A stretch of DNA of 64,000 nt from Verrucomicrobiales bacterium (GTDB lineage Bacteria > Verrucomicrobiota > Verrucomicrobiia > Limisphaerales > J093), in assembly GCA_024233215.1 (NCBI GenBank), contig JACKPW010000017.1:89298-153297 (forward strand), read 5' to 3'. Position numbers and translations under genes: made by a program. The notes beneath the pieces were generated by a model that did no database searches, had not been told where the DNA came from, and was given only the letters and a program-made list of their open reading frames with translations. Each line of letters starts with the position of its first letter. Within the stretch, counting starts at the first letter, position 1. Below, piece by piece: positions 8,682 through 18,086 of the stretch.

Positions 8682-8973
8682 CGGAGCCAACGGAAGGCCG
8701 GTCAGTCGTCAAGTTGACCGACCGCCTTAACATCAGGACGTCGAATCGTCACGTCGTCGTTACAATAATGTCAAGAATGACCGCCCCGCCAGTCCAGCCT
8801 CAGACGAGTCCTCACCCGTCCGGCATGTCGTCCCGCCGGGGCTCGGCCCTGTTACTAGCAGTACTTATGCCAGTACATCAAGGTATTACGCATGCCCGGC
8901 GAAGACCGATCCGCCGAATACCTTTGCCTCGCGGGGCTGGCCAAGCGCATATTAGAACCATGCAGCGCCCGTT

Positions 8974-9723
8974 ATGAAGACGATTCCCGAGATATTTCGA
9001 ACGTCCGCAGCGTTGACCCTCGCCGGCCTCCTCCCGGCACTCTATGCCACCGCGGCCGACACACCCCTCCGCACCCTCGTCGTGACCGGCGGACATGCCT
9101 ACGACACAAACGAGTTTCGTGCCGTGTTCACCGCGATGCAGGACGTTACCCCTATATTCGTGGAACATCCGGAAGCCGCGGATTGGCTGAAGGCCGACCG
9201 GGCGGGCGAGTGGGACGTCCTCGTGCTCTATGACATGTGGCAGCCGGTGACAGCCGGGACCCGGTTGGATTTCCAGAACCGGCTGAGGGAGGGGAAAGGG
9301 CTGGTCGCGATGCACCACTCCCTCGCCAACCATCAGGACTGGCCCCGATACGCGGAAATCATCGGGGGCCGCTACCATCTCGAACCCTGGCAGAAGGACG
9401 GACACACCGAACCGGCATCCACCTACCAACACGACCTGGAACTCGAGGTGCAGGTGCTGAATCCGTGGCACCCGGTGACCGCCGGTCTCAAGGACTTCAC
9501 GATTCACGATGAGGGCTATGGCAAGCTCGAACTCAAGCCGACCGCCAAGCCGCTCCTGGCGGTGCGGCACCCGGAAAGCAGTCCGGTGGTCGCCTGGACC
9601 AAGGCCTGGGAAGGCGCCCGAGTGGCAGGTATCCAGTTGGGGCACGACCGGGCCGCCTACGCCAATCCGGCGTTTCAACAACTGACCCACAACGCGATTC
9701 GCTGGGTCGCCCGGCGCAACTAG
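8974..9723 (+). CDS. secreted ThuA-like protein
   Basis: 249 residues with an N-terminal signal peptide (hydrophobic ~8-27, cleavage likely after ALYATAA). The mature part is a ThuA / glutamine-amidotransferase-like domain: LRTLVVTGGHAYD at the start, EWDVLVLYDMWQ, a GKGLVAMHHSLANHQDWP turn and a closing GHDRAAYANPAFQQLTHNAIRW. ThuA-like proteins are common in Verrucomicrobiota and Planctomycetes near sugar-catabolic genes, where they are implicated in disaccharide or glycan processing without a firmly assigned reaction. It ends 21 bp before the DUF1638 gene, so the two probably form one transcript. Confidence 0.88.
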   Translation: MKTIPEIFRTSAALTLAGLLPALYATAADTPLRTLVVTGGHAYDTNEFRAVFTAMQDVTPIFVEHPEAADWLKADRAGEWDVLVLYDMWQPVTAGTRLDFQNRLREGKGLVAMHHSLANHQDWPRYAEIIGGRYHLEPWQKDGHTEPASTYQHDLELEVQVLNPWHPVTAGLKDFTIHDEGYGKLELKPTAKPLLAVRHPESSPVVAWTKAWEGARVAGIQLGHDRAAYANPAFQQLTHNAIRWVARRN

Positions 9724-9744
9724 GACCCTCTACCGGCCCGGGAA

Positions 9745-10542
9745 ATGTTGCTGAAGGTCATCGCCTGCGAGATCGCCTTTCGCGAGATCTGCCATTTGGC
9801 GGCGAATTCCCCCAACTTGATCGACCTTGAGTTTCTCACCCAGGGGCACCACGACCAACCCGCGCTGGGGCGGAGGGAACTTCAGCAACGGATCGACGAC
9901 CTGCCGACGGGACGTTACGACGCGGTCCTCATTGGCTACGGCATCTGCAGCAGCATCCTGCCGGGACTCCGGGCTGCTTCCACCCCACTGATCATTCCCC
10001 GAGCCCATGACTGCATCACGTTCTTCCTGGGATCCAAGGAACGCTATCAGCAGTGCTTTGGTGATCGACCGGGCACCTATTACTTCACCTCGGGATGGCT
10101 GGAGTGCCGCGCACGACGCGGGCAGGTGGCGGCCTCGGGGCCGATGACGCTTCTGCCCGCCCACTCCATGGCGGGCTTCCAAGAGGAGTACGCGGGCTGG
10201 GTCCAGAAATTCGGTCGGGAGAAGGCGGACTACCTCGCCGAGGTCATGGGCCAGTGGACCCGCAATTACACGCACGCAACCCTCATCGAGTTCGATTTTG
10301 CCCAAGGACTGCAACTTGAGGAGCAGGTCCGGGCGATCTGCATCAAGGAAGGCTGGGCCTTTGAGCGGGCCCGGGGCGATCTGGGGATGCTGACCCGATG
10401 GCTCGCCGGCGAATGGGCAGAGTCCGAGTTCCTTCGGGTTGCCCCGGGGGAACAAGTGGCGATGACCTTCGAGGAGTCCCTCATTCGCGCGGAACCGGCA
10501 GCCAAGGCAGGGACGGCTCCCGACGGCCAGGAGTCGCTCTGA
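9745..10542 (+). CDS. DUF1638 domain protein
   Basis: 265 residues, cytoplasmic. It starts MLLKVIACEIAFREICHLAANSP and contains YDAVLIGYGICSS and IIPRAHDCITFFLGSKERY, the signature blocks of DUF1638. Conserved Cys and His (positions ~8, ~72, ~93) could bind metal. Relatives are often found with corrinoid-dependent methyltransferases; no such genes are adjacent here, though a URO-D-like protein lies at 35.6 kb. The reaction is unknown. It follows the ThuA gene closely and is followed by a strong hairpin. Confidence 0.85.
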   Translation: MLLKVIACEIAFREICHLAANSPNLIDLEFLTQGHHDQPALGRRELQQRIDDLPTGRYDAVLIGYGICSSILPGLRAASTPLIIPRAHDCITFFLGSKERYQQCFGDRPGTYYFTSGWLECRARRGQVAASGPMTLLPAHSMAGFQEEYAGWVQKFGREKADYLAEVMGQWTRNYTHATLIEFDFAQGLQLEEQVRAICIKEGWAFERARGDLGMLTRWLAGEWAESEFLRVAPGEQVAMTFEESLIRAEPAAKAGTAPDGQESL

Positions 10543-10553
10543 GAAAACACGAA

Positions 10554-10581
10554 CCGCCGGAGATCCTCAGACCTCCGGCGG
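10554..10581. terminator. bidirectional hairpin terminator
   Basis: A perfect 9-bp stem (CCGCCGGAG paired with CTCCGGCGG) with a 10-nt loop lies between the converging DUF1638 and PEP-CTERM genes. On the minus strand it is followed by a T-rich tract (CGTGTTTTC), so it probably ends the PEP-CTERM transcript and possibly both. Confidence 0.75.
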
Positions 10582-10607
10582 CTCAACAGAGAAAGAAAGC
10601 AGAACGA

Positions 10608-11189
10608 TCAGGCGCTCTGGGCGGCCTTGGCCATCCGGCGCCGACGCACCAAGAACGTTCCCAACCCGAGACCGGCCACCACCGAGAACGCGATGGAGGA
10701 GGGCTCAGGCACGGGCATCGACCCGACGAGGGTGGTTTGCACCACGAAGAAACCTTCGCCTGTCTTGCTGCCAATCGGCTCGTACCAGACCAGCGGACCA
10801 TCAATGAGGATTGCCTCCAACCCGGGCTCCTTGATCTTGGTTGACGGCTCCTCAATCCACCAGCTAATGGCCACGGGCTTGCCGTTGGTCAAACCAATGA
10901 TCGGGAAGGCGGGATATCCGGAATCATCCGTCTCATCGAAGGACTGCCCCGAAAGCCCAAGGAAAAGCAAGTCCGTATGCAATGCGTTCGCCGGCACCAC
11001 CCACTCGTCACCCAACCCCGTAATGGTACTCTTGTCATAGGAGAACGAGCCAAAGCCGAATTCTCCATCCCAGTCGCTGCCCACCACCTTCGCCAAGAAG
11101 GTGAAGCTCACGACCTGAGCCTGCGCAACCTGCATAGAAGTCACAGCAAGCACCCCTCCAGCCACCAATGCGAATAGTAGTTTCTTCAT
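10608..11189 (-). CDS. PEP-CTERM sorting-domain protein
   Basis: 193 residues. A signal peptide (MKKLLFALVAGGVLAVTSMQVAQAQ) precedes a beta-rich exported domain. The C-terminus has the PEP-CTERM tripartite signal: VPEPSS, a hydrophobic helix (IAFSVVAGLGLGTFL) and a basic end RRRRMAK. Exosortase recognises this tail and anchors or releases the protein at the cell surface, often with exopolysaccharide. No exosortase gene is in the window. The body (FLAKVVGSDWDGEFGFGSFSYD) resembles other short PEP-CTERM proteins of unknown role. Confidence 0.93.
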   Translation of the reverse strand: MKKLLFALVAGGVLAVTSMQVAQAQVVSFTFLAKVVGSDWDGEFGFGSFSYDKSTITGLGDEWVVPANALHTDLLFLGLSGQSFDETDDSGYPAFPIIGLTNGKPVAISWWIEEPSTKIKEPGLEAILIDGPLVWYEPIGSKTGEGFFVVQTTLVGSMPVPEPSSIAFSVVAGLGLGTFLVRRRRMAKAAQSA

Positions 11190-11745
11190 GGCCTAACGCG
11201 TTTCGTATGTTCTGCTTCTCATTCGTGCCACCGACCACAGTTCGGCTGCATCACGGAATCCGCTTTCAAAATCCGTGCTCAGTTTATGCTTATCGCCAAG
11301 CACTTGTCAACAGGACTTTCCCCGTTTTTCACCCCCTCACTCCCCCCCTTCAGAGAGCCCCACCAGCCCGATTCACCCGCCCCGCCACCTCGAAAAATGT
11401 CGACCAGCCAGGGTTCTCACGCCGCCGCCCCACCCAGTCCACCCGGCGGAACGGGACGGCCCCTGCCAGCCCGCCACCCACGCCCCACCTCCGGCGAAGC
11501 CACCCTCACCAATCCGGCAGTGAGGGTGCCAAGAATCTTCCTAACAAGCTTTTTACAAACAACAAACAGATCTCAAAGCAGCGTCCAAAAGCCCCTAAGA
11601 CTCAACGGAGGCGTCGCCGTTGGAGGCCGGCTCGAAACCGCTCCGGACCCGCCAGGGAACGGACCGGACCGGATTCACGACCGTCGCATCCGCAAGCCCC
11701 CGTCACCCAAGGACCGACACCCCTGAAGGAGCTCGGCCAAGGCAA
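11190..11745. other. 556-bp non-coding stretch
   Basis: This is the region upstream of the PEP-CTERM gene and downstream of icd. It contains a C-rich low-complexity part (about 11320-11520) and a short A/T-rich part around 11540-11590. Open frames across it are continuations of the antisense frame of icd and lack protein-like composition. I see no RNA gene or recognisable repeat. Confidence 0.4.
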
Positions 11746-11773
11746 ACGGCCACCGGTTCACCCCGGTGGCCGT
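11746..11773 (-). terminator. terminator-like hairpin after icd
   Basis: A perfect 11-bp stem (ACGGCCACCGG with CCGGTGGCCGT) and a 6-nt loop, 34 bp beyond the icd stop on the minus strand. It is followed by only three T residues (TTTGCC), so it may be a weak intrinsic terminator or a transcript-stabilising hairpin. Confidence 0.6.
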
Positions 11774-11806
11774 GCATGCGAAAAGGGGCCGGACAGAGCG
11801 CAGGCC

Positions 11807-13060
11807 TTACATGTGTGCAATGATGTTGTCGCCGAAGGAGGAGCAACGGATCTCGGTGGCCCCGTCCATCAACCGTGCGAAATCGTAGGTCACCTGCTTC
11901 GACCCGATGGCTCCGTTCATCCCCTTGATGACCAAATCGGCTGCCTCGGTCCAGCCGAGATACCGGAACATCATCTCGCCCGAAAGGACCACCGAGCCGG
12001 GATTCACCTTGTCCTGTCCGGCATACTTGGGCGCCGTGCCGTGGGTGGCTTCGAAGATGGCATGCCCGGTCTGGTAGTTGATGTTTCCCCCTGGGGCGAT
12101 GCCGATCCCGCCCACCTGGGCCGCCAGGGCGTCCGAGACGTAGTCGCCGTTCAGGTTCAGGGTGGCGATCACATCATACTCCGCGGGGCGCGTGAGGATC
12201 TGCTGCAGAAAGGCATCCGCAATCACATCCTTGATCACGATTTCGCCGCCGGCTGGCGTCTTGATCGTCTGCCAGGGCCCCTCCCCGATCACCTGACCGC
12301 CGTATTGCGTCCTGGCAACCTCGTAACCCCAGTCCCGGAAGGCCCCTTCCGTGAACTTCATGATGTTCCCCTTGTGAACCAGCGTGACCGACTTGCGCCC
12401 GTTGGCGATGGCGTAATCGATCGCCGCCCTCACCAGGCGCCCGGTACCCTCCTGCGAAACCGGCTTGATCCCCAGCCCGCACGTATCCGGAAACCGCACT
12501 TTCCTGAACCGATCCGGGAAGGACTCCCGGAACAACGCCTTGAACTTCTCCGTATCAGCCTCCCCGTGCAGAAACTCAATGCCCGCGTAGATGTCCTCGG
12601 TGTTCTCCCGGAAGATGACCATGTCGATCAACTCCGGCTGCTTCACCGGACTCGGCACGCCTTCGAAGTACTGGACGGGGCGGAGGCAGACGTAGAGGTC
12701 GAGAATCTGGCGCAGCGCCACGTTCAACGAACGGATTCCCCCACCAACCGGCGTGGTCAACGGCCCCTTGATCCCGACCAGAAACTCCTTGAATGCCTCG
12801 ACCGTGTCGTCCGGCAGCCAGTTGTCGAACTGATCCTTGGCGGCCTGACCGGCAAAGACCTCCATCCACGCGATCTTGCGGTTCCCACCGTAGGCCTTCG
12901 CCACCGCGGCATCGAACACGCGCTCGCTGGCCGCCCAGATATCGGGGCCGGTACCGTCGCCACGAATGAACGGCAGGATGGGGTTCTCAGGAACGGTCAG
13001 TTTGCCGGCGGCAATCGAGATTTTGCCGCCGTCGGGAACTTTGCAGGTCGTGTATGCCAT
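11807..13060 (-). CDS. icd: NADP-dependent isocitrate dehydrogenase
   Basis: 417 residues, the standard bacterial length. It oxidatively decarboxylates isocitrate to 2-oxoglutarate in the TCA cycle. The substrate-binding loop GGGIRSLNVALRQ includes the Ser that IDH kinase/phosphatase modifies in enterobacteria. The segment HGTAPKYAGQDKVNPGS carries the Lys-Tyr pair that gives NADP preference. FRENTEDIYAGIE and the NLNGDYVSDALAAQVGG metal/substrate loop are also intact. It is a single gene, divergent from the large lipoprotein gene at 13.3 kb. Confidence 0.97.
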   Translation of the reverse strand: MAYTTCKVPDGGKISIAAGKLTVPENPILPFIRGDGTGPDIWAASERVFDAAVAKAYGGNRKIAWMEVFAGQAAKDQFDNWLPDDTVEAFKEFLVGIKGPLTTPVGGGIRSLNVALRQILDLYVCLRPVQYFEGVPSPVKQPELIDMVIFRENTEDIYAGIEFLHGEADTEKFKALFRESFPDRFRKVRFPDTCGLGIKPVSQEGTGRLVRAAIDYAIANGRKSVTLVHKGNIMKFTEGAFRDWGYEVARTQYGGQVIGEGPWQTIKTPAGGEIVIKDVIADAFLQQILTRPAEYDVIATLNLNGDYVSDALAAQVGGIGIAPGGNINYQTGHAIFEATHGTAPKYAGQDKVNPGSVVLSGEMMFRYLGWTEAADLVIKGMNGAIGSKQVTYDFARLMDGATEIRCSSFGDNIIAHM

Positions 13061-13156
13061 GATTCAGGGTGGTAATACTGGGAGGTTACAAACCTCGTAA
13101 ACCGATCCTATACCCCGCCCCCCAGCCCCCCGGCAAGGCCGCAGATGGGGCCCCCA

Positions 13157-13180
13157 GGAGCGCGGACCGCCGAGTCCGCG
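13157..13180 (+). repeat. REP-type palindromic unit, family 1
   Basis: A 24-bp unit beginning GGAGCGCGGACCGCCGAG and ending TCCGCG, itself nearly palindromic. Further copies are at 27794-27823, 27838-27867 (inverted) and 28630-28653 (inverted), the last three flanking a RAYT gene. This copy sits alone between icd and the 13.3 kb lipoprotein gene. Confidence 0.85.
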
Positions 13181-13291
13181 AGCGAAAACGGGCATTCGTC
13201 ACCAACCATCAGAAGTGGAGGCGCCGCGCACACGTCCCCCCTTCCCATCTCATCGCTGGCAAAGCGGCGTCCCGGAGCACACAATCTCCCC

Positions 13292-16200
13292 GTGCTTACG
13301 CAAGTGTCCAAACCAGCCGCCAGCACCGGGCTGGCCCTGCTGCTGGTGATGGCTTCCGGTTGCAGCGAATCCGGCAAACCGCCTTTGCCACCTCCCGCAG
13401 AGCCGCAATCGCCGCAATCTGCCCAGGCTCAGGCCACCCCCGAAGCCCCCTCAACCCCAGCCTCCCCAACTCCCCACCCCGGGGCTGTCAAAGCCCTGAA
13501 CCGTGGTGTCGCGTTGATGGGTCATTACCAATACGACGATGCGGCAAAGGCCTTCGAGGAGGCACTGGCCCTCCAACCGGACCTGACCACCGCCCAGATC
13601 AACCTGGCCATCGCCCTCTTCAACCGCGCCGACAAGGACCAAGGCGATCTCGATCGATCCGAGAAGCTGCTGAACGAGGTGCTGACCCTCGAACCCGAGA
13701 ACCTCCGCGCGCTTTACTTCAAAGCCATCGTTCTCCAGCACATCGGCAACACCGAGGCCGCCGTGCCACTGCTGGAGCGGGTCGTGCAACAGGCCCCCGA
13801 CGACGGCGCCGCCTGGTATCTGCTGGGGCTCTGCAAACAGCGGCTCAATCAACCGGCCGAGGCGGAGCTGCTCAAGGCGGTCGAATGCCGGCCCTACCTC
13901 TACAGTGCGTGGTACAAGCTCTTCCAGGTCGCGGTGGCCGCAAAGGACACGGAGAAAGCGAAGGGCTACATGGAGAAGTTCAAGGCGCTCCGGGAATCGC
14001 CGCTGGGCGAGTCCATCGAACTCCCGCAATACAACCAGATGGGCGAGCTGGCGTTGGTGCAGCCGTTGCCGGCCGGCCGCGTGCCCTCGGCGAACGAAAA
14101 CCGCTACGAAGTCGGTGAACCGAAGGCGTTGACCACGCTTTCGGGCAAGGGACGAACCGGCGTGGCGGCAGCCGATTTCAACCGTGACGGCGCGGCGGAC
14201 TTGCTGGTGGTGGACGGGGGAAGCCTGAAATTGCTCCTGGGCGATGGCACCGGTGAATTCACGAACGCCACGGCAGCATCCGGTCTGACTTCGGTCAGCA
14301 ACGCGGTGGCGTGTGCCATCGGTGATTTCGACAACGACGAGGTGGCCGACGTCTTCCTCCCCTGCACCGGTCGGGACTTCCTGTTCCGAGGCCGGGGCGA
14401 CGGGACCTTCACCAATGTCACCGAACCCGCCGGCGTGGGTGGGGGGGACCAATCCAGCCTTGTCGCACTGTTTCTCGATGCCGATCACGACGGCGACCTC
14501 GACCTTTTCGTGGGCAGCGATGGCGACCGTTGCCGGCTGTTCCGCAACAATGCTGACGGCACGTTCTTGGACATCGCCGGGGAGGCGGGCGTCGCCTGCG
14601 AAGGGGACAAGGTGGTGGCGGTGTTGCCGGGGGATCTCGACGGGGATCGGGATGCGGATTTGGTGGTGTTGCGGGAAACCGATCCGCCGAGGGTGTTCCT
14701 GAATGAGCTGCTGGGAAGGTTCGCCGAACAGACCGGGGCACTCGTGCCGGGTATCGGCTTCAACCGGCTGACGGGCGCGGCACTCCTCGACTACGACGGG
14801 GATCAACTCCCGGACCTCTTGTGCGCGGACCCGATTCTGCCGCCGGATGCCGGAGTGTTGGAACAACTGGGCCTCGAACCCCGCAGCCGCGCCAGGGGAG
14901 GTGTCAGGATCTGGACCGGGGACGGTCGGGGGCATTTCAAGCGCCGGGGCCCCATGGAGGAATGGGTCCGGGTGGACAGGATGGACCAGATGAGCATCGC
15001 CTTCCCTCTCTGCTCCGATGTCGACCTTGATGGTGATCCAGACATCGCCCTGTTCGCCAGGAGGGCCTATCTCCTGATAAACGACGGAAAGGGAGAGTTC
15101 CGGCTCTCCGAGCCGGCCTGGACAAACGCCGGAAACTGGGTACGGGGATTGGCCCTCGAGGATCTAAACGGCGACTTGGTTTCGGACCTCGTCGCCTCGG
15201 TCCCGCACCCCAACGCGCCTCCCGAGTTGGTGATGTTCCCGGGTCGTCTCGACCCCGCGCCCAAGGCCATCGCCATCGCCCTCACCGGCATTCGCGGGCG
15301 CGACGGCCGCACGCGCAGTCCGGCCACCGGTTTCGGGGCCAAGCTCACCCTGCGATCCGGGTTGCACGAACAGACGCGGCTTTACACCGGCTTGAACGGG
15401 GGACCGGACCAATCCTGGTTGCCCGAAGTGTTCGGGCTCGGTGGTGCGACCAACGCCGATTACCTCCACATCCTCTGGCCCGACGGCGTGGCCCAGGACG
15501 AGCTGGATCTGGCCGCCGGGACCACCCACAAGTTCTCCGAACTGCAGCGGAAGATCTCCAGTTGCCCCGTCTTGTTTGCCTGGAATGGCGAACGCTTTGG
15601 GTTCGTCACCGACTTTGCCGGCGTGGGTGGACTCGGCTATTTCGCCGCCCCCGGCGAATACTCGCAACCGCAGGTCGAGGAGCACGTAAAGATCGAGCCC
15701 GGCCAGCTTGTGCCGAAGGACGGCGCCTACGAACTCCGGATCACCGAACCGATGGAGGAGGTTGCCTACGTGGACCGGCTCGAACTGCTGGCCATTGATC
15801 ACCCGGCCGCCTGGAGCGTCTTTCCCGACGAACGTCTGGCCATCACCGGGCCGAAACCGACGCACGACCTCCTCGTCGTAGCCGACCGGTTCTTTCCGGT
15901 TCATGCGACCGCCCCGGATGGGTCCGACGCCACCGCGAGGCTTCGCGCGGTGGACCGTCAATACGCCTACGAACCGGACCTGGACCGGCGCTTCATCGGC
16001 TTCTGCCGGCCGCACACCCTGGAACTCGATTATGGCGATCAACTGGCCGTCCTGGACCGGGGCGAACACGTGTTCCTCTTCATCAACGGCTTCATCGAAT
16101 ACCCGTATTCCTCAACCGTCTACGGCGCGAGCCAGGCCGGCGTGGGTTGGGAGTCCATCCGCATCGATGCCGACGGAATGGAAGGTGCCTGGCAGACCAT

Positions 16201-16825
16201 CGTTCCCGACGCGGGCGTTCCCGGCGGCATGGCACGGATGTTCACGGTCGACCTCACCGGCAGGCTGAGGCATACCCGCCGGCTGCGACTCACGACGAAC
16301 CTGGAGCTCTGCTACGACCAGATCTTCATCGCCCGCGTCCTCGGTCCCGAACGCGTGACCGTTCATCGGCTGGCGCCCGGATCGGCGGATTTTCGGCGCG
16401 TCGGTTTCGCGTTGGAGCACTCGCCCGACGGCCAGTTGCCGTGGGTCTATGATTACGAGCGCTCCGAGCCGACAGCCCCTTTTCAGGTGCAACGCGGGCC
16501 CTACACGCGCTACGGCCCGGTCACGGAGTTGCTCCAGGACTACGACGATCGCTATGTGATGGTCGGCCCCGGCGACGAGATCGCCGTGCGCTTCGAGGCC
16601 GCCCAACTGACCCCGCCACATGCCGGCATGACGCGCAGTTTCATCCTCGTGTCGCATGCCTACTGCAAGGACATGGACCTCTACACGGCCACGCCGGAGA
16701 CGGTCGAACCCCTGCCGTTCCGTGGGATGAGCCGTTATCCGTATCCGGAATCCGAGCACTTCCCGGACACGCCCTCCCTGCGCGAATGGAAGCAGACCTA
16801 TAATACCCGTCACGTGTCCCCATAG
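13292..16825 (+). CDS. large lipoprotein with TPR, FG-GAP and ASPIC/UnbV domains
   Basis: About 1177 residues from GTG 13292; the open frame runs 49 codons further upstream, but those residues are unlike a signal. The N-terminus has a hydrophobic run ending in a lipobox (MASGC, Cys at ~29) and a Pro/Gln-rich linker. TPR helices occupy ~65-225. FG-GAP/VCBS calcium-binding repeats (DFNRDGAADLLV, DADHDGDLDLFV, DLDGDRDADLVV, DVDLDGDPDIAL) span ~290-630, followed by an ASPIC/UnbV domain (~680-750). The final ~400 residues form an additional beta-rich region I cannot assign. Such CRTAC/UnbV proteins are surface or periplasmic; the ligand is unknown. Confidence 0.85.
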   Translation: MLTQVSKPAASTGLALLLVMASGCSESGKPPLPPPAEPQSPQSAQAQATPEAPSTPASPTPHPGAVKALNRGVALMGHYQYDDAAKAFEEALALQPDLTTAQINLAIALFNRADKDQGDLDRSEKLLNEVLTLEPENLRALYFKAIVLQHIGNTEAAVPLLERVVQQAPDDGAAWYLLGLCKQRLNQPAEAELLKAVECRPYLYSAWYKLFQVAVAAKDTEKAKGYMEKFKALRESPLGESIELPQYNQMGELALVQPLPAGRVPSANENRYEVGEPKALTTLSGKGRTGVAAADFNRDGAADLLVVDGGSLKLLLGDGTGEFTNATAASGLTSVSNAVACAIGDFDNDEVADVFLPCTGRDFLFRGRGDGTFTNVTEPAGVGGGDQSSLVALFLDADHDGDLDLFVGSDGDRCRLFRNNADGTFLDIAGEAGVACEGDKVVAVLPGDLDGDRDADLVVLRETDPPRVFLNELLGRFAEQTGALVPGIGFNRLTGAALLDYDGDQLPDLLCADPILPPDAGVLEQLGLEPRSRARGGVRIWTGDGRGHFKRRGPMEEWVRVDRMDQMSIAFPLCSDVDLDGDPDIALFARRAYLLINDGKGEFRLSEPAWTNAGNWVRGLALEDLNGDLVSDLVASVPHPNAPPELVMFPGRLDPAPKAIAIALTGIRGRDGRTRSPATGFGAKLTLRSGLHEQTRLYTGLNGGPDQSWLPEVFGLGGATNADYLHILWPDGVAQDELDLAAGTTHKFSELQRKISSCPVLFAWNGERFGFVTDFAGVGGLGYFAAPGEYSQPQVEEHVKIEPGQLVPKDGAYELRITEPMEEVAYVDRLELLAIDHPAAWSVFPDERLAITGPKPTHDLLVVADRFFPVHATAPDGSDATARLRAVDRQYAYEPDLDRRFIGFCRPHTLELDYGDQLAVLDRGEHVFLFINGFIEYPYSSTVYGASQAGVGWESIRIDADGMEGAWQTIVPDAGVPGGMARMFTVDLTGRLRHTRRLRLTTNLELCYDQIFIARVLGPERVTVHRLAPGSADFRRVGFALEHSPDGQLPWVYDYERSEPTAPFQVQRGPYTRYGPVTELLQDYDDRYVMVGPGDEIAVRFEAAQLTPPHAGMTRSFILVSHAYCKDMDLYTATPETVEPLPFRGMSRYPYPESEHFPDTPSLREWKQTYNTRHVSP

Positions 16826-16892
16826 CGGCGGATGGGCATCCGCTGGAACCTTTTCGAAAACCCATCTGACTTCGGCGAACACCAGTTCTCCA

Positions 16893-18017
16893 CTACGGCG
16901 TGTTCGCAGTTCCGGACGGCTCCTGCAGAACGGTCTCGAGCGGGAGTGGCTTGCCGAGATTCGGCGTCCCGTCGGGGTTCCAAGTGAACTTCTGGGCGCG
17001 CGTGGTACGCCCCGCATAGGTGTATCGGGAGGTCGTCTTCGCGTGATAGACGATCCAGTCCTCGGTGCCATCCGGCGATCGGAAGAATCCATGATGCCCC
17101 GGACCAAACACGCCCGCGGCATCGTTCCGCTCGAAAATCGGCTGGGGATGCTGCATCCAGGATCCAGGGACCATGACATCGGCGTTCTCCGACGCGATGA
17201 GCATGCCGAGCTTGTAGTCCGGTTTGCCGGTGTCACAGGCCGAATACGTCAGAAACAGCCGGCCGTTGCGGTGAAGCACGACAGGCCCCTCGCGGACCTC
17301 CTCGCAGCCGAACCCGGACGCTTCCAACTGCACGCTGGAACCTTCGAGCGTCCAGGGATTGCTCATCCGCGCGATCCGGATCCGGTGCCCGGGATGGGCC
17401 GCCCAGAGGAAGTACCACCGGCCATCGCCCGGATGCTGAAACACGCTGCCGTCGATGGCGTAGAAGTCGTTGGCCGGATCGAACAACCGCCCCTTGTAGT
17501 GGTAGGGCCCCAGCGGATCGATGCCTTCGCTTTCGAGGACGTGCATCCGGTGGGTGGTGTCGACCCGACTGGCCGCCATCGCCGTGTAGTAGAGGTACCA
17601 GCGGTTGGTGATGAAATGGAATTCCGGCGCCCAGATGCCGTGGGATCGCGTCGGATTGTCATCCCGCCAGACCTCCACGCCGCCGGCCGTCTTCAAGCCG
17701 GCGAGCGTCGGCGCCTTCCACATGCGGAGGCAATTGCCCTGGGTGGTGGTCAGGTAGTAATTGCCCTCGTGATAGCGCATCCAGGGGTCGGGACCGGGAT
17801 TTAGGGGATTGGTGAAAGTCAGGCTGGCGGAGTCGGCTGCAGCGGCTGTCACAGCGATGAAACCAAGCAGGAACGCACAGACAACCCCCGCGGCTCCGGC
17901 GCCCCCAAACTCCCGTTGGACAGGCCCGTCATTCCTCCAGAAGATCCGGAAGGCATTGCCCTTGATGCCCCCGGATTCACTGTGCGGACCGTAACGTTTT
18001 TCGGCGTGGCGGCTCAT
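16893..18017 (-). CDS. secreted glycoside hydrolase family 43 enzyme
   Basis: 374 residues. A signal segment (VVCAFLLGFIAVTAAAADS) lies ~44-62 residues from ATG 18017; a GTG at about 17921 would give a more usual signal length. The catalytic domain is a five-bladed propeller of GH43 type. It shows NPGPDPWMRYHEGNYYL with the likely base Asp, FYAIDGSVF with the pKa-modulating Asp, and EEVREGPVVLHRNGRLFLTYS with the acid Glu. GH43 enzymes release arabinose, xylose or galactose from polysaccharides. It is divergent from lpxR, whose start lies a few tens of bp away. Confidence 0.88.
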   Translation of the reverse strand: MSRHAEKRYGPHSESGGIKGNAFRIFWRNDGPVQREFGGAGAAGVVCAFLLGFIAVTAAAADSASLTFTNPLNPGPDPWMRYHEGNYYLTTTQGNCLRMWKAPTLAGLKTAGGVEVWRDDNPTRSHGIWAPEFHFITNRWYLYYTAMAASRVDTTHRMHVLESEGIDPLGPYHYKGRLFDPANDFYAIDGSVFQHPGDGRWYFLWAAHPGHRIRIARMSNPWTLEGSSVQLEASGFGCEEVREGPVVLHRNGRLFLTYSACDTGKPDYKLGMLIASENADVMVPGSWMQHPQPIFERNDAAGVFGPGHHGFFRSPDGTEDWIVYHAKTTSRYTYAGRTTRAQKFTWNPDGTPNLGKPLPLETVLQEPSGTANTP

Positions 18018-18086
18018 GGTAGTCTTGGTGTGAAAAGCAACGTAGACGCGATGGTGGCACCGTCCCGGTTTTGCGGCCCCTCGTCA

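Noticed and set aside
8714..8977. Plus-strand 87-codon frame with SSRRGSALLLAVLM, resembling a prepilin start
   Set aside because: The hydrophobic stretch is too short and is followed by unrelated Arg/Pro-rich sequence; it overlaps the start of the ThuA gene. Possibly a relic, but not supportable.
11168..13075. Plus-strand open frame of 635 codons opposite icd
   Set aside because: Antisense shadow of icd extended through a C-rich non-coding region; composition is not protein-like.
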